Counted from the first letter of the stretch, positions 19,210 through 33,529 are shown. The stretch is 64,000 nt of DNA from Roseitranquillus sp963749675 (GCA_963749675.1 CAVVNT010000007.1:1-64000), one strand, 5' to 3'. Notes: generated by a model not told the origin, from the letters alone. Translations and numbers: made by a program.

Positions 19210-20453
19210 TGCCCGGCGTGGGCGACCTTCTGCCGCCGCTCTTCCGGCGCCGCTATTCCGAGGCGGCGCGGCGCGACGACCGCCCCCTGCCCGAGCTCTG
19301 CCGCGACCTGCTCGGCAGCAGCGGGGAGATCAGCGGCATGGAGCTCGCGCGGCGGATCCTCGACCGCTACCGCGCGACGGACGACGAGGGGCGGCGTGCG
19401 TTCTTCCGCCACCTCGCCACCGAGCTCGACCTCGACCCCGAGGACGTGGCCGACGCAGCACGCGCCTATGCCGCAGCGCCCGCCGCCGATAGCTATCGCG
19501 CCCTCGCCCGCGCGGCCGAGGCGCCGCGGCAGGAGCTCGCGCGACGCCTGAACCAGGTCCCCGGCGCCACCGGCCACCTCGTCGAGATGCGGGCGGACCT
19601 CCTGCGCTTCGCGCCGGACGAGCCGGCGCTCGGCATCGTCGACCTCGACTTGCGGCACCTCTTCTCGTCCTGGTTCAACCGCGGCTTCCTCGTGCTGCAG
19701 CGGATCGACTGGGACAGCCCGGCGAGCGTGCTGGAGAAGATCATCGCCTACGAGGCCGTCCACACCATCGAGAGCTGGGACGACCTGCGCGGGAGGCTCG
19801 AGCCCCCCGACCGGCGCTGCTTTGCCTTCTTCCATCCGGCGATGCCGGAGGAGCCGCTGATCTTCGTCGAGGTGGCGTTGACCCACGGGATCCCGGGCTC
19901 GATCCAGAAGTTGCTCGAGGAGAAGCGTCAGCCCCTCGCGCCCGAGCGTGCCGACACCGCGGTCTTCTACTCCATCTCGAACTGCCAGCCCGGTCTTTCG
20001 GGGATCAGCTTCGGCAACTCGCTCATCAAGCAGGTGGTCGAGGATCTGTCGCGTGAACCGCGGGGGCTCTCGACCTTCGTGACACTGTCACCGATCCCCG
20101 GCCTCGCGGCATGGGCGAGCGCTGAAGGGCTCGACCTGCCGCAGGACGCCGACGCCCTGCGCCGCCTCGCCGCGCGCTATCTGCTCAGCACGCGTGACGA
20201 TCGCCAACCGGTCGATCCTGTCGCGCGGTTCCACCTCGGCAACGGTGCCGAGGTCCACGCCGTCCACGCCGGCGCCGACACTTCCCCTTCGGGGCTGCGG
20301 CAGTCCGGCGGCGCGATGGTGAACTACCGCTACGACCTGGCGCGGATCACCACCAACCACGAGTCCTACGCGAGCGAGGGACGCATCGTCGCCTCGCGCT
20401 CGGTGCAGGGCCTCGCGCGTGCGGAAGAGCGCCAGCGCGAACGACAGGCCTGA
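19209..20453 (+). CDS. matA: Malonyl-CoA decarboxylase
   Basis: This cytosolic enzyme converts malonyl-CoA to acetyl-CoA and CO2. The 414-residue product has the helical N-terminal domain (residues ~1-130) and a catalytic acetyltransferase-like domain. The conserved FFHPAMPEEPLIFVEVAL strand, YSISNCQPGLSGISFGNS with the presumed catalytic Ser, and a C-terminal VNYRYDLARITTNHESYA are all visible. Rhizobial MatA has the same order and length. ATG 19209 shares one base with the stop of matM. Together with MatB it converts imported malonate to acetyl-CoA. Confidence 0.93.
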   Translation: MPGVGDLLPPLFRRRYSEAARRDDRPLPELCRDLLGSSGEISGMELARRILDRYRATDDEGRRAFFRHLATELDLDPEDVADAARAYAAAPAADSYRALARAAEAPRQELARRLNQVPGATGHLVEMRADLLRFAPDEPALGIVDLDLRHLFSSWFNRGFLVLQRIDWDSPASVLEKIIAYEAVHTIESWDDLRGRLEPPDRRCFAFFHPAMPEEPLIFVEVALTHGIPGSIQKLLEEKRQPLAPERADTAVFYSISNCQPGLSGISFGNSLIKQVVEDLSREPRGLSTFVTLSPIPGLAAWASAEGLDLPQDADALRRLAARYLLSTRDDRQPVDPVARFHLGNGAEVHAVHAGADTSPSGLRQSGGAMVNYRYDLARITTNHESYASEGRIVASRSVQGLARAEERQRERQA

Positions 20454-20469
20454 AAGGCGAGGGATTACG

Positions 20470-21978
20470 ATGCCGAACCCGCTCTACGACACGCTCTTCG
20501 GTCGGCACCTGGGCGCAAGGAGTTCGTTTCTGCACCTCGCGGACGGGCGCGTCCTGACACACGACGAATTTCTGGCGATGACGGCGCGCTTCGCCCATGC
20601 CCTCGTCGGGGCGGACCTCGAACCCGGCGATCGTCTGGCGGTGCAGGTGGCGAAGTCGCCCGAGGCGCTCGCGCTCTATGCCGCCTGCGTGCAGGCGGGG
20701 GTGATCTTCCTGCCGCTCAATACCGCCTACACGCCGTCCGAGGTCGACTACTTCGTCGGCAACTCGGGCGCCAAGCTGGTGGTCTGCGACCCGCGCGCCG
20801 AGACAGCGCTCGCCGAGATCGCGGTGCGTCATGGAGCGCACGTCCTGACGCTCGACGCTGCGGGGGAGGGCAGCTTCGTGGCTGCGGCCGAGAGCCTGTC
20901 CGAGGCCTTCGAGACGGTCGACAGGGCCGAAGACGACCTCGCCGCGTTCCTCTACACCTCCGGCACGACGGGACGGTCCAAGGGCGCGATGCTGAGCCAG
21001 CGCAACCTGCTGTCGAACGCGCTCACTCTGGCCGAGCTCTGGCGCTTTACGGCGGACGACGTCCTGCTGCACGCGCTGCCGATCTTCCACACGCACGGTC
21101 TGTTCGTCGCGACCAACGTGACGCTGGCGGCAGGCGGCTCGATGATCTTTCTGCCGAAATTCGACCTCGAGGCGGTGATCGCCGCCCTGCCGCGCGCCAC
21201 AGCGATGATGGGCGTGCCGACCTTCTACACCCGCCTCCTCTCCGACCCCCGCTTCGACCGGGATCTCGTATCGCGGATGCGCCTCTTCGTGTCGGGTTCG
21301 GCCCCGATGCTGGAGGAGACCCACCGGCAATTCGAGGAGCGCACCGGCCACCGCATCCTCGAGCGCTACGGCATGACCGAGACCTGCATGAACACGTCGA
21401 ACCCCTATGACGCGCGCCGGCCGGGCACCGTCGGCCCGCCCTTGCCCGATGTCGAGCTCCGCATCGTCGACCCCGAGACCGGGCGCGAGCTGCCGCAGGG
21501 CGAGATCGGCCTGATCGAAGTACGCGGCCCCAACGTCTTCCAGGGCTACTGGCAGATGCCCGAGAAGACCGCCGCGGAGATGCGAGAGGACGGATTCTTC
21601 GTCACCGGCGACCTCGGCCAGGTCGACCGGGACGGCTACGTCACCATCGTCGGCCGCGACAAGGACCTCATCATCTCGGGCGGCTATAACATCTACCCAA
21701 AGGAGATCGAGGGCGTCCTCGACAGCCAACCCGGCATCCTTGAATTGGCGGTGATCGGCGCGCCGCACCCCGACTTCGGCGAGACGGTCGTCGCGCTTCT
21801 GGTCCCCGAGCAAGGTGCCCGCATCGACACGGAGGCTGTCGCCGCCTCGCTGCGCGAGACGCTCGCCGGCTACAAGCAGCCGCGTCTCATCGAGACCATC
21901 GACGAACTGCCGCGCAACACGATGGGCAAGGTCCAGAAGGCCGAGTTGCGCGAGCGCTACCGTACCGCCTTCACATGA
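20470..21978 (+). CDS. matB: Malonyl-CoA synthetase (AMP-forming)
   Basis: This 502-residue member of the ANL superfamily ligates malonate and CoA at the cost of ATP. The phosphate loop TSGTTGRSKGAM (about residues 160-171), the YGMTET adenine motif (about 300), the TGDLG hinge region and the C-terminal catalytic Lys in PRNTMGKVQKAEL are all present. Its place after MatA, in an operon with a TRAP transporter, makes malonate the likely substrate rather than another short acid. ATG 20470 follows a GGCGAGGG ribosome site 16 bases after matA. Confidence 0.92.
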   Translation: MPNPLYDTLFGRHLGARSSFLHLADGRVLTHDEFLAMTARFAHALVGADLEPGDRLAVQVAKSPEALALYAACVQAGVIFLPLNTAYTPSEVDYFVGNSGAKLVVCDPRAETALAEIAVRHGAHVLTLDAAGEGSFVAAAESLSEAFETVDRAEDDLAAFLYTSGTTGRSKGAMLSQRNLLSNALTLAELWRFTADDVLLHALPIFHTHGLFVATNVTLAAGGSMIFLPKFDLEAVIAALPRATAMMGVPTFYTRLLSDPRFDRDLVSRMRLFVSGSAPMLEETHRQFEERTGHRILERYGMTETCMNTSNPYDARRPGTVGPPLPDVELRIVDPETGRELPQGEIGLIEVRGPNVFQGYWQMPEKTAAEMREDGFFVTGDLGQVDRDGYVTIVGRDKDLIISGGYNIYPKEIEGVLDSQPGILELAVIGAPHPDFGETVVALLVPEQGARIDTEAVAASLRETLAGYKQPRLIETIDELPRNTMGKVQKAELRERYRTAFT

Positions 21979-22110
21979 GGCCGCGCCGGGCGGGAGATCG
22001 GTCTCCGGTGACGGATTTGGCGGCGCGTCGAAACTCTTTTCAGCCAGACGACGATCGTTGCCGGAGAAGATTGCGCCGGGGCAGTTCCATGGCCGGCAGC
22101 CTCTCGGTCC

Positions 22111-22881
22111 TCAGCTCGTCACCTGACAAAAGTGCAGGTCGACGCCCCAGCCGGCGCAGAGCTTCGCCAGCCGGCCCGGGACCGGCGCGTCGGTAAAGAA
22201 GGCCTCGACCTCGGAAAGCGACGCGATCCTGGCCGGGGCGGAGCGCGAGAACTTGGAATGGTCGGCGACGAGGAACACGCGGCGGGAATGGTGGATGATC
22301 GTCTGGCTCACGCCGACCTCCTGGATGTCGAAGTCGAGCAGGTCACCGTCCTCGTCGAGCGCCGAGCACCCGATCACGGCGAGGTCGAACTTGAAGCGCG
22401 CGATGATCTCGGCCGTCAGGCTGCCGACGAGCCCGCCGTCGGAACGGCGCAGCGCACCGCCGGCCACGATGACGTCGCAGTCGGGATTGGCGACCAGGAT
22501 GTTGGCGACGTTCATGTTGTTGGTCACGACCATCAGCTTGCGATGGTTCAGCAGCTGGTGGGCCACGGCTTCGGTGCTCGTCCCGATATTGAGAAAGAGC
22601 GAGCAATCCTCCGGGATGTGCGCGGCGCAGGCGCGGGCTATGGCCTGCTTGGCCTCGTGGTGGAGGATGCGCCGCTCCTCGTAGCCGATGTTGGTGGTGC
22701 CGGAAGGCAGGACCGCGCCGCCATGCACGCGTTCGAGCCGCCCCGCTTCCGCAAGGTCCGTCAGGTCGCGGCGGATCGTCTGATGGGTGACGCCGAAATG
22801 GCCCGCCAGTCCCTCCACCGTGACCTTGCCGTCGCGGCGCGCGATATCGAGGATCTCGGAATGTCGAAATACGTGCGACAT
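22111..22881 (-). CDS. glpR: DeoR-family repressor of the glycerol operon (GlpR-like)
   Basis: This 256-residue regulator has a DeoR helix-turn-helix (GHFGVTHQTIRRDLTDL, about residues 23-40) followed by a sugar-phosphate-sensing domain with the LNIGTSTEAVAHQLL and VAGGALRRSDGGLVG motifs. It is divergent from an ABC transporter with the GlpSTPQUV composition, and a GlpR-type repressor occupies this place in rhizobia; the expected inducer is glycerol-3-phosphate. ATG 22881 gives the MSHVFRHSEILDIARRDG start typical of GlpR; the longer frame to 22956 adds an unlikely leader. It converges on matB. Confidence 0.85.
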   Translation of the reverse strand: MSHVFRHSEILDIARRDGKVTVEGLAGHFGVTHQTIRRDLTDLAEAGRLERVHGGAVLPSGTTNIGYEERRILHHEAKQAIARACAAHIPEDCSLFLNIGTSTEAVAHQLLNHRKLMVVTNNMNVANILVANPDCDVIVAGGALRRSDGGLVGSLTAEIIARFKFDLAVIGCSALDEDGDLLDFDIQEVGVSQTIIHHSRRVFLVADHSKFSRSAPARIASLSEVEAFFTDAPVPGRLAKLCAGWGVDLHFCQVTS

Positions 22882-23292
22882 GCGCGCCCGTCCGATCGGC
22901 CAATTGCTCTCGTACATAGCAGGGAAACGAACAGAACCGCAATTCATCATGGTCAAGCCGTTTCAAGCAATTCATGCTGATGCGCCTTATAGTAGTGCGT
23001 TGCAGGCGGATTTGCTCAGCAGTAGACGAAAAGAAACGAAGATCCGGCTTTTCTTTTCTGGGTGCTGCCGCTAGAAGTCCTTCGTCCGAGCGTGTCGGGC
23101 GACCGCCAGACCAGGCGGTTGTGCGGCCACAGCAAGTGCTGTTTGCTTCAGGACGCCGACAGGGAAGGATCAGCGAGATGGTCCCGCATTAAAAACTATG
23201 TCACGTCGATCGGCGCGGCCGACCGCGGTCTAGCCGATGTGGCGTGGATGTTCGACGGCGGCCGGTACCGCCCGGCGGAATGGGAGGACGCG
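22882..23292 (+). promoter_or_regulatory. glpR-glp operon intergenic region with inverted and direct repeats
   Basis: This 411-base gap is visibly more A+T-rich than its surroundings. It holds a 9-base inverted repeat (GAAAAGAAA at 23028-23036, TTTCTTTTC at 23050-23058) and two direct copies of GAAACGAA (22924-22931 and 23033-23040). Repeats of this kind suit a DeoR-type operator, which would let GlpR control both directions. The coding start of the first transporter gene, ATG 23293, follows a GGGAGG site. No gene is supported within the gap. Confidence 0.45.
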
Positions 23293-24379
23293 ATGACGCT
23301 GGTTCTGGAGGGCGTGTCGAAGGTGGTGGGCTCCGATACCCACATCCACCCCACCGACCTCGAGCTCGACAAGGGAACGATGAACGTTCTCCTTGGTCCG
23401 ACGCTCTCCGGCAAGACGTCGCTGATGCGACTGATGGCGGGGCTCGATGTCCCGACCTCGGGCCGTGTGCTGTGGAACGGCGAGGACGTGACTGGCATGC
23501 GCGTGCAGGAGCGGCGCGTCGCGATGGTCTACCAGCAGTTCATCAACTACCCGTCCCTGACGGTCTACGAGAACATCGCCTCGCCGCTGCGCCTCATGGG
23601 CAAGAAGCGCGACGAGATCGACGCCGCCGTGCAAAAGACCGCCGCGATGATGAAGCTGACGCCGATGCTGCAGCGCAAGCCGCTGGAGTTGTCGGGCGGG
23701 CAGCAGCAGCGTTGCGCGTTGGCACGGGCGCTGGTGAAGGGGGCGGAGCTGGTTCTGCTTGATGAGCCCCTGGCGAACCTGGACTACAAGCTGCGCGAGG
23801 AGCTGCGGATCGAGATCCCCAAGATCTTCGAGGAATTCTGGTGCGATCTTCGTCTACGCCACGACCGAACCGGAGGAGGCGCTGCTGCTCGGCGGCAAGA
23901 CCGCGGCCCTGTGGGAAGGGCGGGTGACGCAGTTCGGCCCGACACCTCAGGTCTATCGACAGCCCATCGACATGACGACCGCGAGCGTCCTGAGCGTGCC
24001 GCCGATGAACTTCCTGAATGTCTCGAAGTCCGGGGCTGAGATCAGGTTCGGCGACGGGCAGCGTGCAAGGGTCTCGGGCCGCCTCGCAGAGCTGCCGGAC
24101 GGCCGCTATACCGCCGGGTTCCGGCCGAACCACATGGAGATTTACCGCCCCGCCAGCGAAGCGATCGAATTCCATACGCAGGTCTCAGTGACCGAGCTGA
24201 CGGGGTCGGAGACGTTCCTGCACCTCAAGCACCACGGCGCGAACTGGATCGCGCTGGTCCATGGCGTACGCGCGGTCGAGCCCGGAGACAACGTGAACGT
24301 GTATCTGGACCCACGCCACATGTACATGTTCGGCGAGGGCGGCCAGCTGGTCGCGCCCGCGGCCTACGCCGCGGCGTGA
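23293..24379 (+). pseudogene. glpS: Glycerol ABC transporter ATP-binding protein GlpS, one frameshift
   Basis: This is the first ATPase of a GlpSTPQUV-type glycerol importer, ~361 residues when joined. Its P-loop is GPTLSGKTS, a shape characteristic of GlpS rather than the common GxSGxGKS. It has the standard signature LSGGQQQR, Walker B LVLLDEPLANLD and a C-terminal TOBE-like regulatory domain. A single extra base near 23843, in the GAATTC-TGG context just before the AIFVYATTEPEEAL switch region, shifts the frame. The second part then runs uninterrupted to 24379. The partner ATPase starts 10 bases later. Whether the extra base is real needs read-level data. Confidence 0.85.
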
Positions 24380-24389
24380 GGGGAGAACG

Positions 24390-27225
<2,836 letters not shown>

Positions 27226-27270
27226 TGACCGCGTCCACATCAGCCGTCGCCGCAACGAGGAGGTTCTGAC

Positions 27271-27543
27271 ATGGCATGGATGGCGTGGACATGGCCCACC
27301 GCGATCTTCTTCATGGTCATCGCGGCGCTGCTCGTCATCTTCTCTATCCTCGCGATCCGCTATCCGGAGACGCCGCGCGTCGGCATCCTGCGGATCGAGA
27401 CGACGCGGGGAGACCGTCTGTTCATCACGCTTCTGGGCTCGGCCTTCATCAACCTGGCCTGGCTCGGCCTCGTCAGTGCGCCCCAGTGGGGAGCGCTGAT
27501 CGTCTGCCTCATCTTCGCCGCGGCGGTCTTTCGCTGGGTGTGA
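27271..27543 (+). CDS. glpU: Small membrane protein GlpU (DUF2160 family)
   Basis: This 90-residue protein has two hydrophobic segments, WPTAIFFMVIAALLVIFSIL near the N-terminus and a pair near the C-terminus. The family is known almost only as the small accessory protein of the GlpSTPQUV glycerol transporter, and its biochemical role is not established. It lies 45 bases after glpQ and 73 bases before glpV. Its presence is one of the best markers that the transporter carries glycerol rather than a sugar. Confidence 0.85.
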   Translation: MAWMAWTWPTAIFFMVIAALLVIFSILAIRYPETPRVGILRIETTRGDRLFITLLGSAFINLAWLGLVSAPQWGALIVCLIFAAAVFRWV

Positions 27544-27616
27544 TGAGGATCACCCCTGCCGAACCGGGCTCAGAACCCGGGCCGGCCCAAACAAGACTCG
27601 TTCAATGGGAGGAACG

Positions 27617-29341
<1,725 letters not shown>

Positions 29342-29353
29342 TCTCCTCAGCCG

Positions 29354-29377
29354 GACGGGGCCTCTCGGGGCCTCGTC
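29354..29377 (+). terminator. Hairpin terminator after glpV
   Basis: GACGGGGCC at 29354-29362 pairs with GGGGCCTCGTC at 29367-29377 around a TCTC loop, giving a nine-pair stem with one G-T wobble. It lies immediately downstream of the glpV stop. Only a short TTG follows, so the T-tract is weak, as is common in G+C-rich bacteria. It separates the glycerol operon from the kinase gene. Confidence 0.55.
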
Positions 29378-29577
29378 TTGCGCCTTCGCAGCCTGCCCCC
29401 GCCGTCCGGTGCCCTGCCATTCGCCCGGATTCCTCGGCGCCTCTACACGCAACGGGCGTTGCGCCGCTGTCCGCTTTCCATCACACATTCTCATGCTACG
29501 CTCTTGCGGCCGCCGGACCGGGCTTTCGATCCCCGAGCGAGACCGCGACGTGTCATGGCACCTAAGCGGGACTCCGT

Positions 29578-32500
29578 ATGGCAGACGATGACATCCGTCA
29601 CACCAGTCCCGTGAAGGGGAAGGTCCCCATTTGCGCGATCGGTGCATCCGCTGGCGGAGTCGCGGCGCTGCAGAGCTTCTTCCGGCAGATCCCCGAGGAC
29701 CTGGGCCTCGCCTATGTCATAATCGTGCACCTCGCACCCGAGCATCCCAGCGCAATGGCCGACATCCTGCAGAACTGCACCAACATGCAGGTGCTCGAGG
29801 TCGACGACACGCCGAGGCTCAAGCCGGACTGCGTCTATGTCATACCGCCGGACCGGGAACTGGTGATCGAGGGCGACGACATCACCGCTCGCCCCTTCAC
29901 CGAGCCGCGGGGGCAGCGTGCGCCAGTGGACATGTTCTTCCGCTCGGTCGCGGCGGCCCGCGGCGACGGAATGGCGGTCGTGCTGACCGGGGCGGGCGCC
30001 GACGGCGCCCTCGGCGTTCGCGCGATCCAGGAAGGCGGCGGCGTCGTCTTCGTGCAGGATCCGTCAGAGGCCGAGTTTCCGATGATGCCGCAGAACGCGA
30101 TCGCCACCGGCGCGGCGAACTTCGTCGCGCCGATCGCGCACCTGGTGCAGCGGATTGCCGAGGTCGCGCGCAGCAAGGAAGCGGTGCAGTCGATTGACTT
30201 GGACGGGGCGATCGAGGAGTTGCATCGGATCGTGAATTTCCTCCGGGCACGGACGGGGCACGATTTCTCGAGCTACAAGCGCGCCACCGTCATGCGCCGC
30301 GTTCTGAGGCGAATGCAGGTCTCCCGGAGCGAAAGCCTGAAGCAATATTCCGAGTACCTCAGGAACAGCCCTGAGGAGGCGCAGGATCTCTTTTCGGACC
30401 TTCTGATCTCGGTGACGATGTTCTTCCGCGACCGCGACGCCTTCGAGAAGCTCGCCGATCTCGGCATCCGTCCCATGTTCGACGACGTCGGCGAGGACGG
30501 CATTCGCGGCTGGGTCGCCGGCTGCGCTACCGGCGAGGAGGCCTACAGCATCGCCATCCTGATCCTGGAGGAGGCGGCGCGGCGCAAGGTGCGGCCGGTG
30601 ATCCAGATCTTCGCGAGCGACCTCGACGAGGGGGCGCTCGCCACCGCGCGCGTGGGCCGCTACCCGCGCTCGATCGAGGCCGACGTTTCGGATGAGCGGC
30701 TGAGGCGGTTCTTCGTCGACGAAGGCACGCATTACCGGATCCGCGCCGAGGTGCGGGACGTCGTGCTTTTCGCGTCGCACAGCGTGCTGAAGGACCCGCC
30801 CTTCATGCGGCTCGACCTCATCACCTGCCGCAACCTCATGATCTATCTGGAGCGCTCGCTGCAGCAGCAGATCGCGGCGCTGTTCCATTATGGCTTGAAG
30901 CCGCAGGGGGTCCTGTTCCTCGGCTCGGCCGAGACGGTGGACGCGCCCGACCTGTTCGTTCCGCTCGATCGGGATGCACGGCTGTATCGCGCCCGTGCCA
31001 AAGCGGCGCGACACCTGCCGCTGCTGCCGCAACTGCCTGCGGGGCATCATCCCGCGCCACGGCCGCGGCACGCGGAGGGGCAGGAAACCAACGCGCGCCT
31101 CTCGATCGAAGCGCACGCCGATGCGCTGGAACACGCCGCGCCCCCGAGCGTGCTGGTGGACGAGGCGCACCACGTCGTTCACCTTTCGCCCTCTGCCGGG
31201 GAGTTCATCCTGCATTCCGCCGGCACGATCTCCGGTCGGCTTTCGTCGGTCGTCCGCCCGGAGCTGCGGCTCGACCTGGGTCTTGCGCTCGACCGGGCGC
31301 TGGAACACGGCCTCGCAACGACGACGCATTCAATTCCGGTGAACTTCAAGGGCCGCACGCGGAACGTGTCGATGCGCATAGAGCCGGCGAGCACCGGGAG
31401 CGCGTCGCCGCCGCACGCGCTCGTCTTCTTCCTCGACGACGGTGCCATCGAGCCCGGCGACGAGGTGGACACCGAGCAGGAAGCGCCGGGCGGGATCCGC
31501 CAGATGCGAACCGAGCTTCGCGCCGCACGCGAAGCCCTCGCCGCTCGCCGCTCCGGTCACGAGAGCACCGTCGAGGACTTGCGCGCCGCCAACGAAGAAC
31601 TCCAGTCGATCAACGAGGAGTACCGGTCCACGGCGGAGGAGCTTGAGACCTCCAAGGAAGAGCTGCAGTCGATGAACGAGGAACTGCAGACCGTGAACGC
31701 CGAGCTCAAGGTCAAGCTCGACAGCATCTCCACCGCCCACAGCGATCTGCAGAACCTCACCGCGGCGACCGAGATCGGCACGCTCTTCCTCGACACCAAG
31801 CTGCGGATCCGGATGTTCACGCCACCCGTCGCCGAGCTCTTCAACATCACCGAGCAGGATATCGGGCGCCTGATCACCGATTTCACCCATCGGCTGGCCT
31901 GCGACGGCGTCGAGGAGCGTGCGCGCGAAGTCATGCGTGAGCTCGCGCCGCTCGAGACCGAAGTCAAGAGCCGCGACGGGCGCTGGTTCATGATGCGGCT
32001 GCGACCCTACCGGACGATCGAGGATCGGATCAACGGGATCGTGCTGACGTTCGTGGACATCACCTCCCGCATCGAGGCCGAGCGCCACCTGAGCGAGAGC
32101 GAGGAGCGCTACCGGACGCTCTTCAATTCGATCGATGACGGGTTCTGCGTCGTGCAGATGATCTTCGACGGCGACAAGCCTGTCGACTACCGATTCCTCG
32201 AGGTCAACGCCGCGTTCGAGCGGCAGACCGGCCTCGCCGATGCCACGGGAAAGCGAATGCGGGAGCTCGTGCCCGACCACGAGGAGCACTGGTACGAGAA
32301 CTACGGCCGCGTCGCCACCACGCAGAAGCCCGAACGGTTCGAGGCACCTGCCGCGTCGCTCGACCGCTTCTACGAGGTCTACGCCTTTCCCTACGGCGCC
32401 GCCGAGGAACACAGGGTCGGGATCCTCTTCAAGGACGTGAGCGAACGGAAGGAGGCGGAGGAGCAGCGCGAGCTTCTGACGCACGAGCTCAGTCATCGCG

Positions 32501-33051
32501 TCAAGAACACCCTCGCCATCGTGCAATCGCTCGCGCGACAGTCCGGCACGCACCAACGGTCGATCGAGGAATACCGCGACCAGTTCATCGGCCGTCTGCA
32601 TGCGCTCAGTCGCGCGCACGGCCAGCTCTTGGAGACGCGCTGGCGCTCCGCCGACCTCGGGCGACTGGTGAACGAGACCCTCGCCGCCTACGAGGCGCTC
32701 GACGCGCACCGGCTCCTGGTCCAGGGCGAGGCGGTGACCCTGACGCCCAAGCAGGCACTCGGGCTCGCCCTCATACTGCACGAACTCGCCACGAACGCCT
32801 CAAAGTACGGCTCGCTGTCTCACGATGGCGGTAATCTGTCGGTGACGTGGCGGGTGGAGCACGACCAGGCGGCACCCGGCGTCGTCCTGGAGTGGCGGGA
32901 GCGCGGAGGCCCGAAGATCGCACCGCCGACGCGGGAGGGCTTCGGCACGGTGCTCGTGCAACGCGCTGCCAGCTACGAACTGAAGGGTGCAGCGGAACTC
33001 GACTACTCTGCGGAAGGTTTGATCTGTACGATCCGCTTTCCGCTTGAGTGA
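29578..33051 (+). CDS. CheB-CheR-PAS-HWE hybrid sensor histidine kinase
   Basis: This 1157-residue protein is a stack of chemotaxis-like and kinase domains. Residues ~17-195 form a CheB methylesterase domain with its triad positions kept (Ser24 in GASAGG, His51, Asp142 in TGAGADGALG). Residues ~220-490 form a CheR methyltransferase with the GCATGEEAYS cofactor motif. A helical EELQSxNEEL coiled coil follows (~650-720), then two PAS domains (~735-960). The end is an HWE/HisKA_2 kinase with phospho-acceptor box LSHRVKNTLAIVQSLARQ and N-box LHELATNASKYG. No receiver domain precedes CheB. The stop overlaps a response-regulator gene, the obvious partner. The signal sensed is unknown. Confidence 0.92.
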   Translation: MADDDIRHTSPVKGKVPICAIGASAGGVAALQSFFRQIPEDLGLAYVIIVHLAPEHPSAMADILQNCTNMQVLEVDDTPRLKPDCVYVIPPDRELVIEGDDITARPFTEPRGQRAPVDMFFRSVAAARGDGMAVVLTGAGADGALGVRAIQEGGGVVFVQDPSEAEFPMMPQNAIATGAANFVAPIAHLVQRIAEVARSKEAVQSIDLDGAIEELHRIVNFLRARTGHDFSSYKRATVMRRVLRRMQVSRSESLKQYSEYLRNSPEEAQDLFSDLLISVTMFFRDRDAFEKLADLGIRPMFDDVGEDGIRGWVAGCATGEEAYSIAILILEEAARRKVRPVIQIFASDLDEGALATARVGRYPRSIEADVSDERLRRFFVDEGTHYRIRAEVRDVVLFASHSVLKDPPFMRLDLITCRNLMIYLERSLQQQIAALFHYGLKPQGVLFLGSAETVDAPDLFVPLDRDARLYRARAKAARHLPLLPQLPAGHHPAPRPRHAEGQETNARLSIEAHADALEHAAPPSVLVDEAHHVVHLSPSAGEFILHSAGTISGRLSSVVRPELRLDLGLALDRALEHGLATTTHSIPVNFKGRTRNVSMRIEPASTGSASPPHALVFFLDDGAIEPGDEVDTEQEAPGGIRQMRTELRAAREALAARRSGHESTVEDLRAANEELQSINEEYRSTAEELETSKEELQSMNEELQTVNAELKVKLDSISTAHSDLQNLTAATEIGTLFLDTKLRIRMFTPPVAELFNITEQDIGRLITDFTHRLACDGVEERAREVMRELAPLETEVKSRDGRWFMMRLRPYRTIEDRINGIVLTFVDITSRIEAERHLSESEERYRTLFNSIDDGFCVVQMIFDGDKPVDYRFLEVNAAFERQTGLADATGKRMRELVPDHEEHWYENYGRVATTQKPERFEAPAASLDRFYEVYAFPYGAAEEHRVGILFKDVSERKEAEEQRELLTHELSHRVKNTLAIVQSLARQSGTHQRSIEEYRDQFIGRLHALSRAHGQLLETRWRSADLGRLVNETLAAYEALDAHRLLVQGEAVTLTPKQALGLALILHELATNASKYGSLSHDGGNLSVTWRVEHDQAAPGVVLEWRERGGPKIAPPTREGFGTVLVQRAASYELKGAAELDYSAEGLICTIRFPLE

Positions 33052-33433
33052 AGGGGCCGCACCTATTCCTTCGAGACGCCTCGCCAACCGTCGGATCCTC
33101 ATCGTCGAGGACGAGTTTCTGCTGGCGCTGGAGGCCGAGGATGTGCTGGCCGGCGCGGGGTGCGAGGTTCTCGGGCCGGTCTATTCGTACGAGACCGCGA
33201 TCGAGTTCCTCGACGCCGATCGTCCCGACGCGGTGATGCTCGACCTGAACCTGGAGGGCCGATCGACCATCGGGCTCGCCAATCATCTCCGGATGCGGGG
33301 AATCCCGTTCGTCCTCGTCACCGGCTACGGCGAGACCCACTTGCAGGACTCCGCCCTGCGCGGTGCGCCGCATGTGACCAAGCCGTATCGGGCGGCTCGC
33401 CTCTTGGCCGCTCTGGCGGGAATCCTGAAATAG
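33044..33433 (+). CDS. Single-domain response regulator
   Basis: This 129-residue receiver-only protein begins at TTG 33044, overlapping the kinase stop by eight bases. The acidic pair is in LIVEDEFLLALEAEDVL, the phospho-acceptor Asp in DAVMLDLNLEG (about residue 67), the switch Thr in VLVTGYG and the Lys in HVTKPYR. No output domain follows, so it likely acts through protein contacts or as a phosphate sink for the HWE kinase. The coupled overlap makes that pairing very likely. It converges on the polyamine-type permease gene. Confidence 0.85.
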   Translation: MSEGAAPIPSRRLANRRILIVEDEFLLALEAEDVLAGAGCEVLGPVYSYETAIEFLDADRPDAVMLDLNLEGRSTIGLANHLRMRGIPFVLVTGYGETHLQDSALRGAPHVTKPYRAARLLAALAGILK

Positions 33434-33529
33434 TCGCACGCTGACCGCGCGCTGCCTCCTGCCGGGCCCAGGGATCCCGCGGCCATGCCACCCCGAAAGG
33501 CGGGCGCAGGGCATGGCTCAGGCCGCTCG

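Noticed and set aside
23062..23292. N-terminal extension of the GlpS frame upstream to 23062
   Set aside because: The extension has no homology, overlaps the repeat-rich promoter region, and the ATG at 23293 has a GGGAGG ribosome site.
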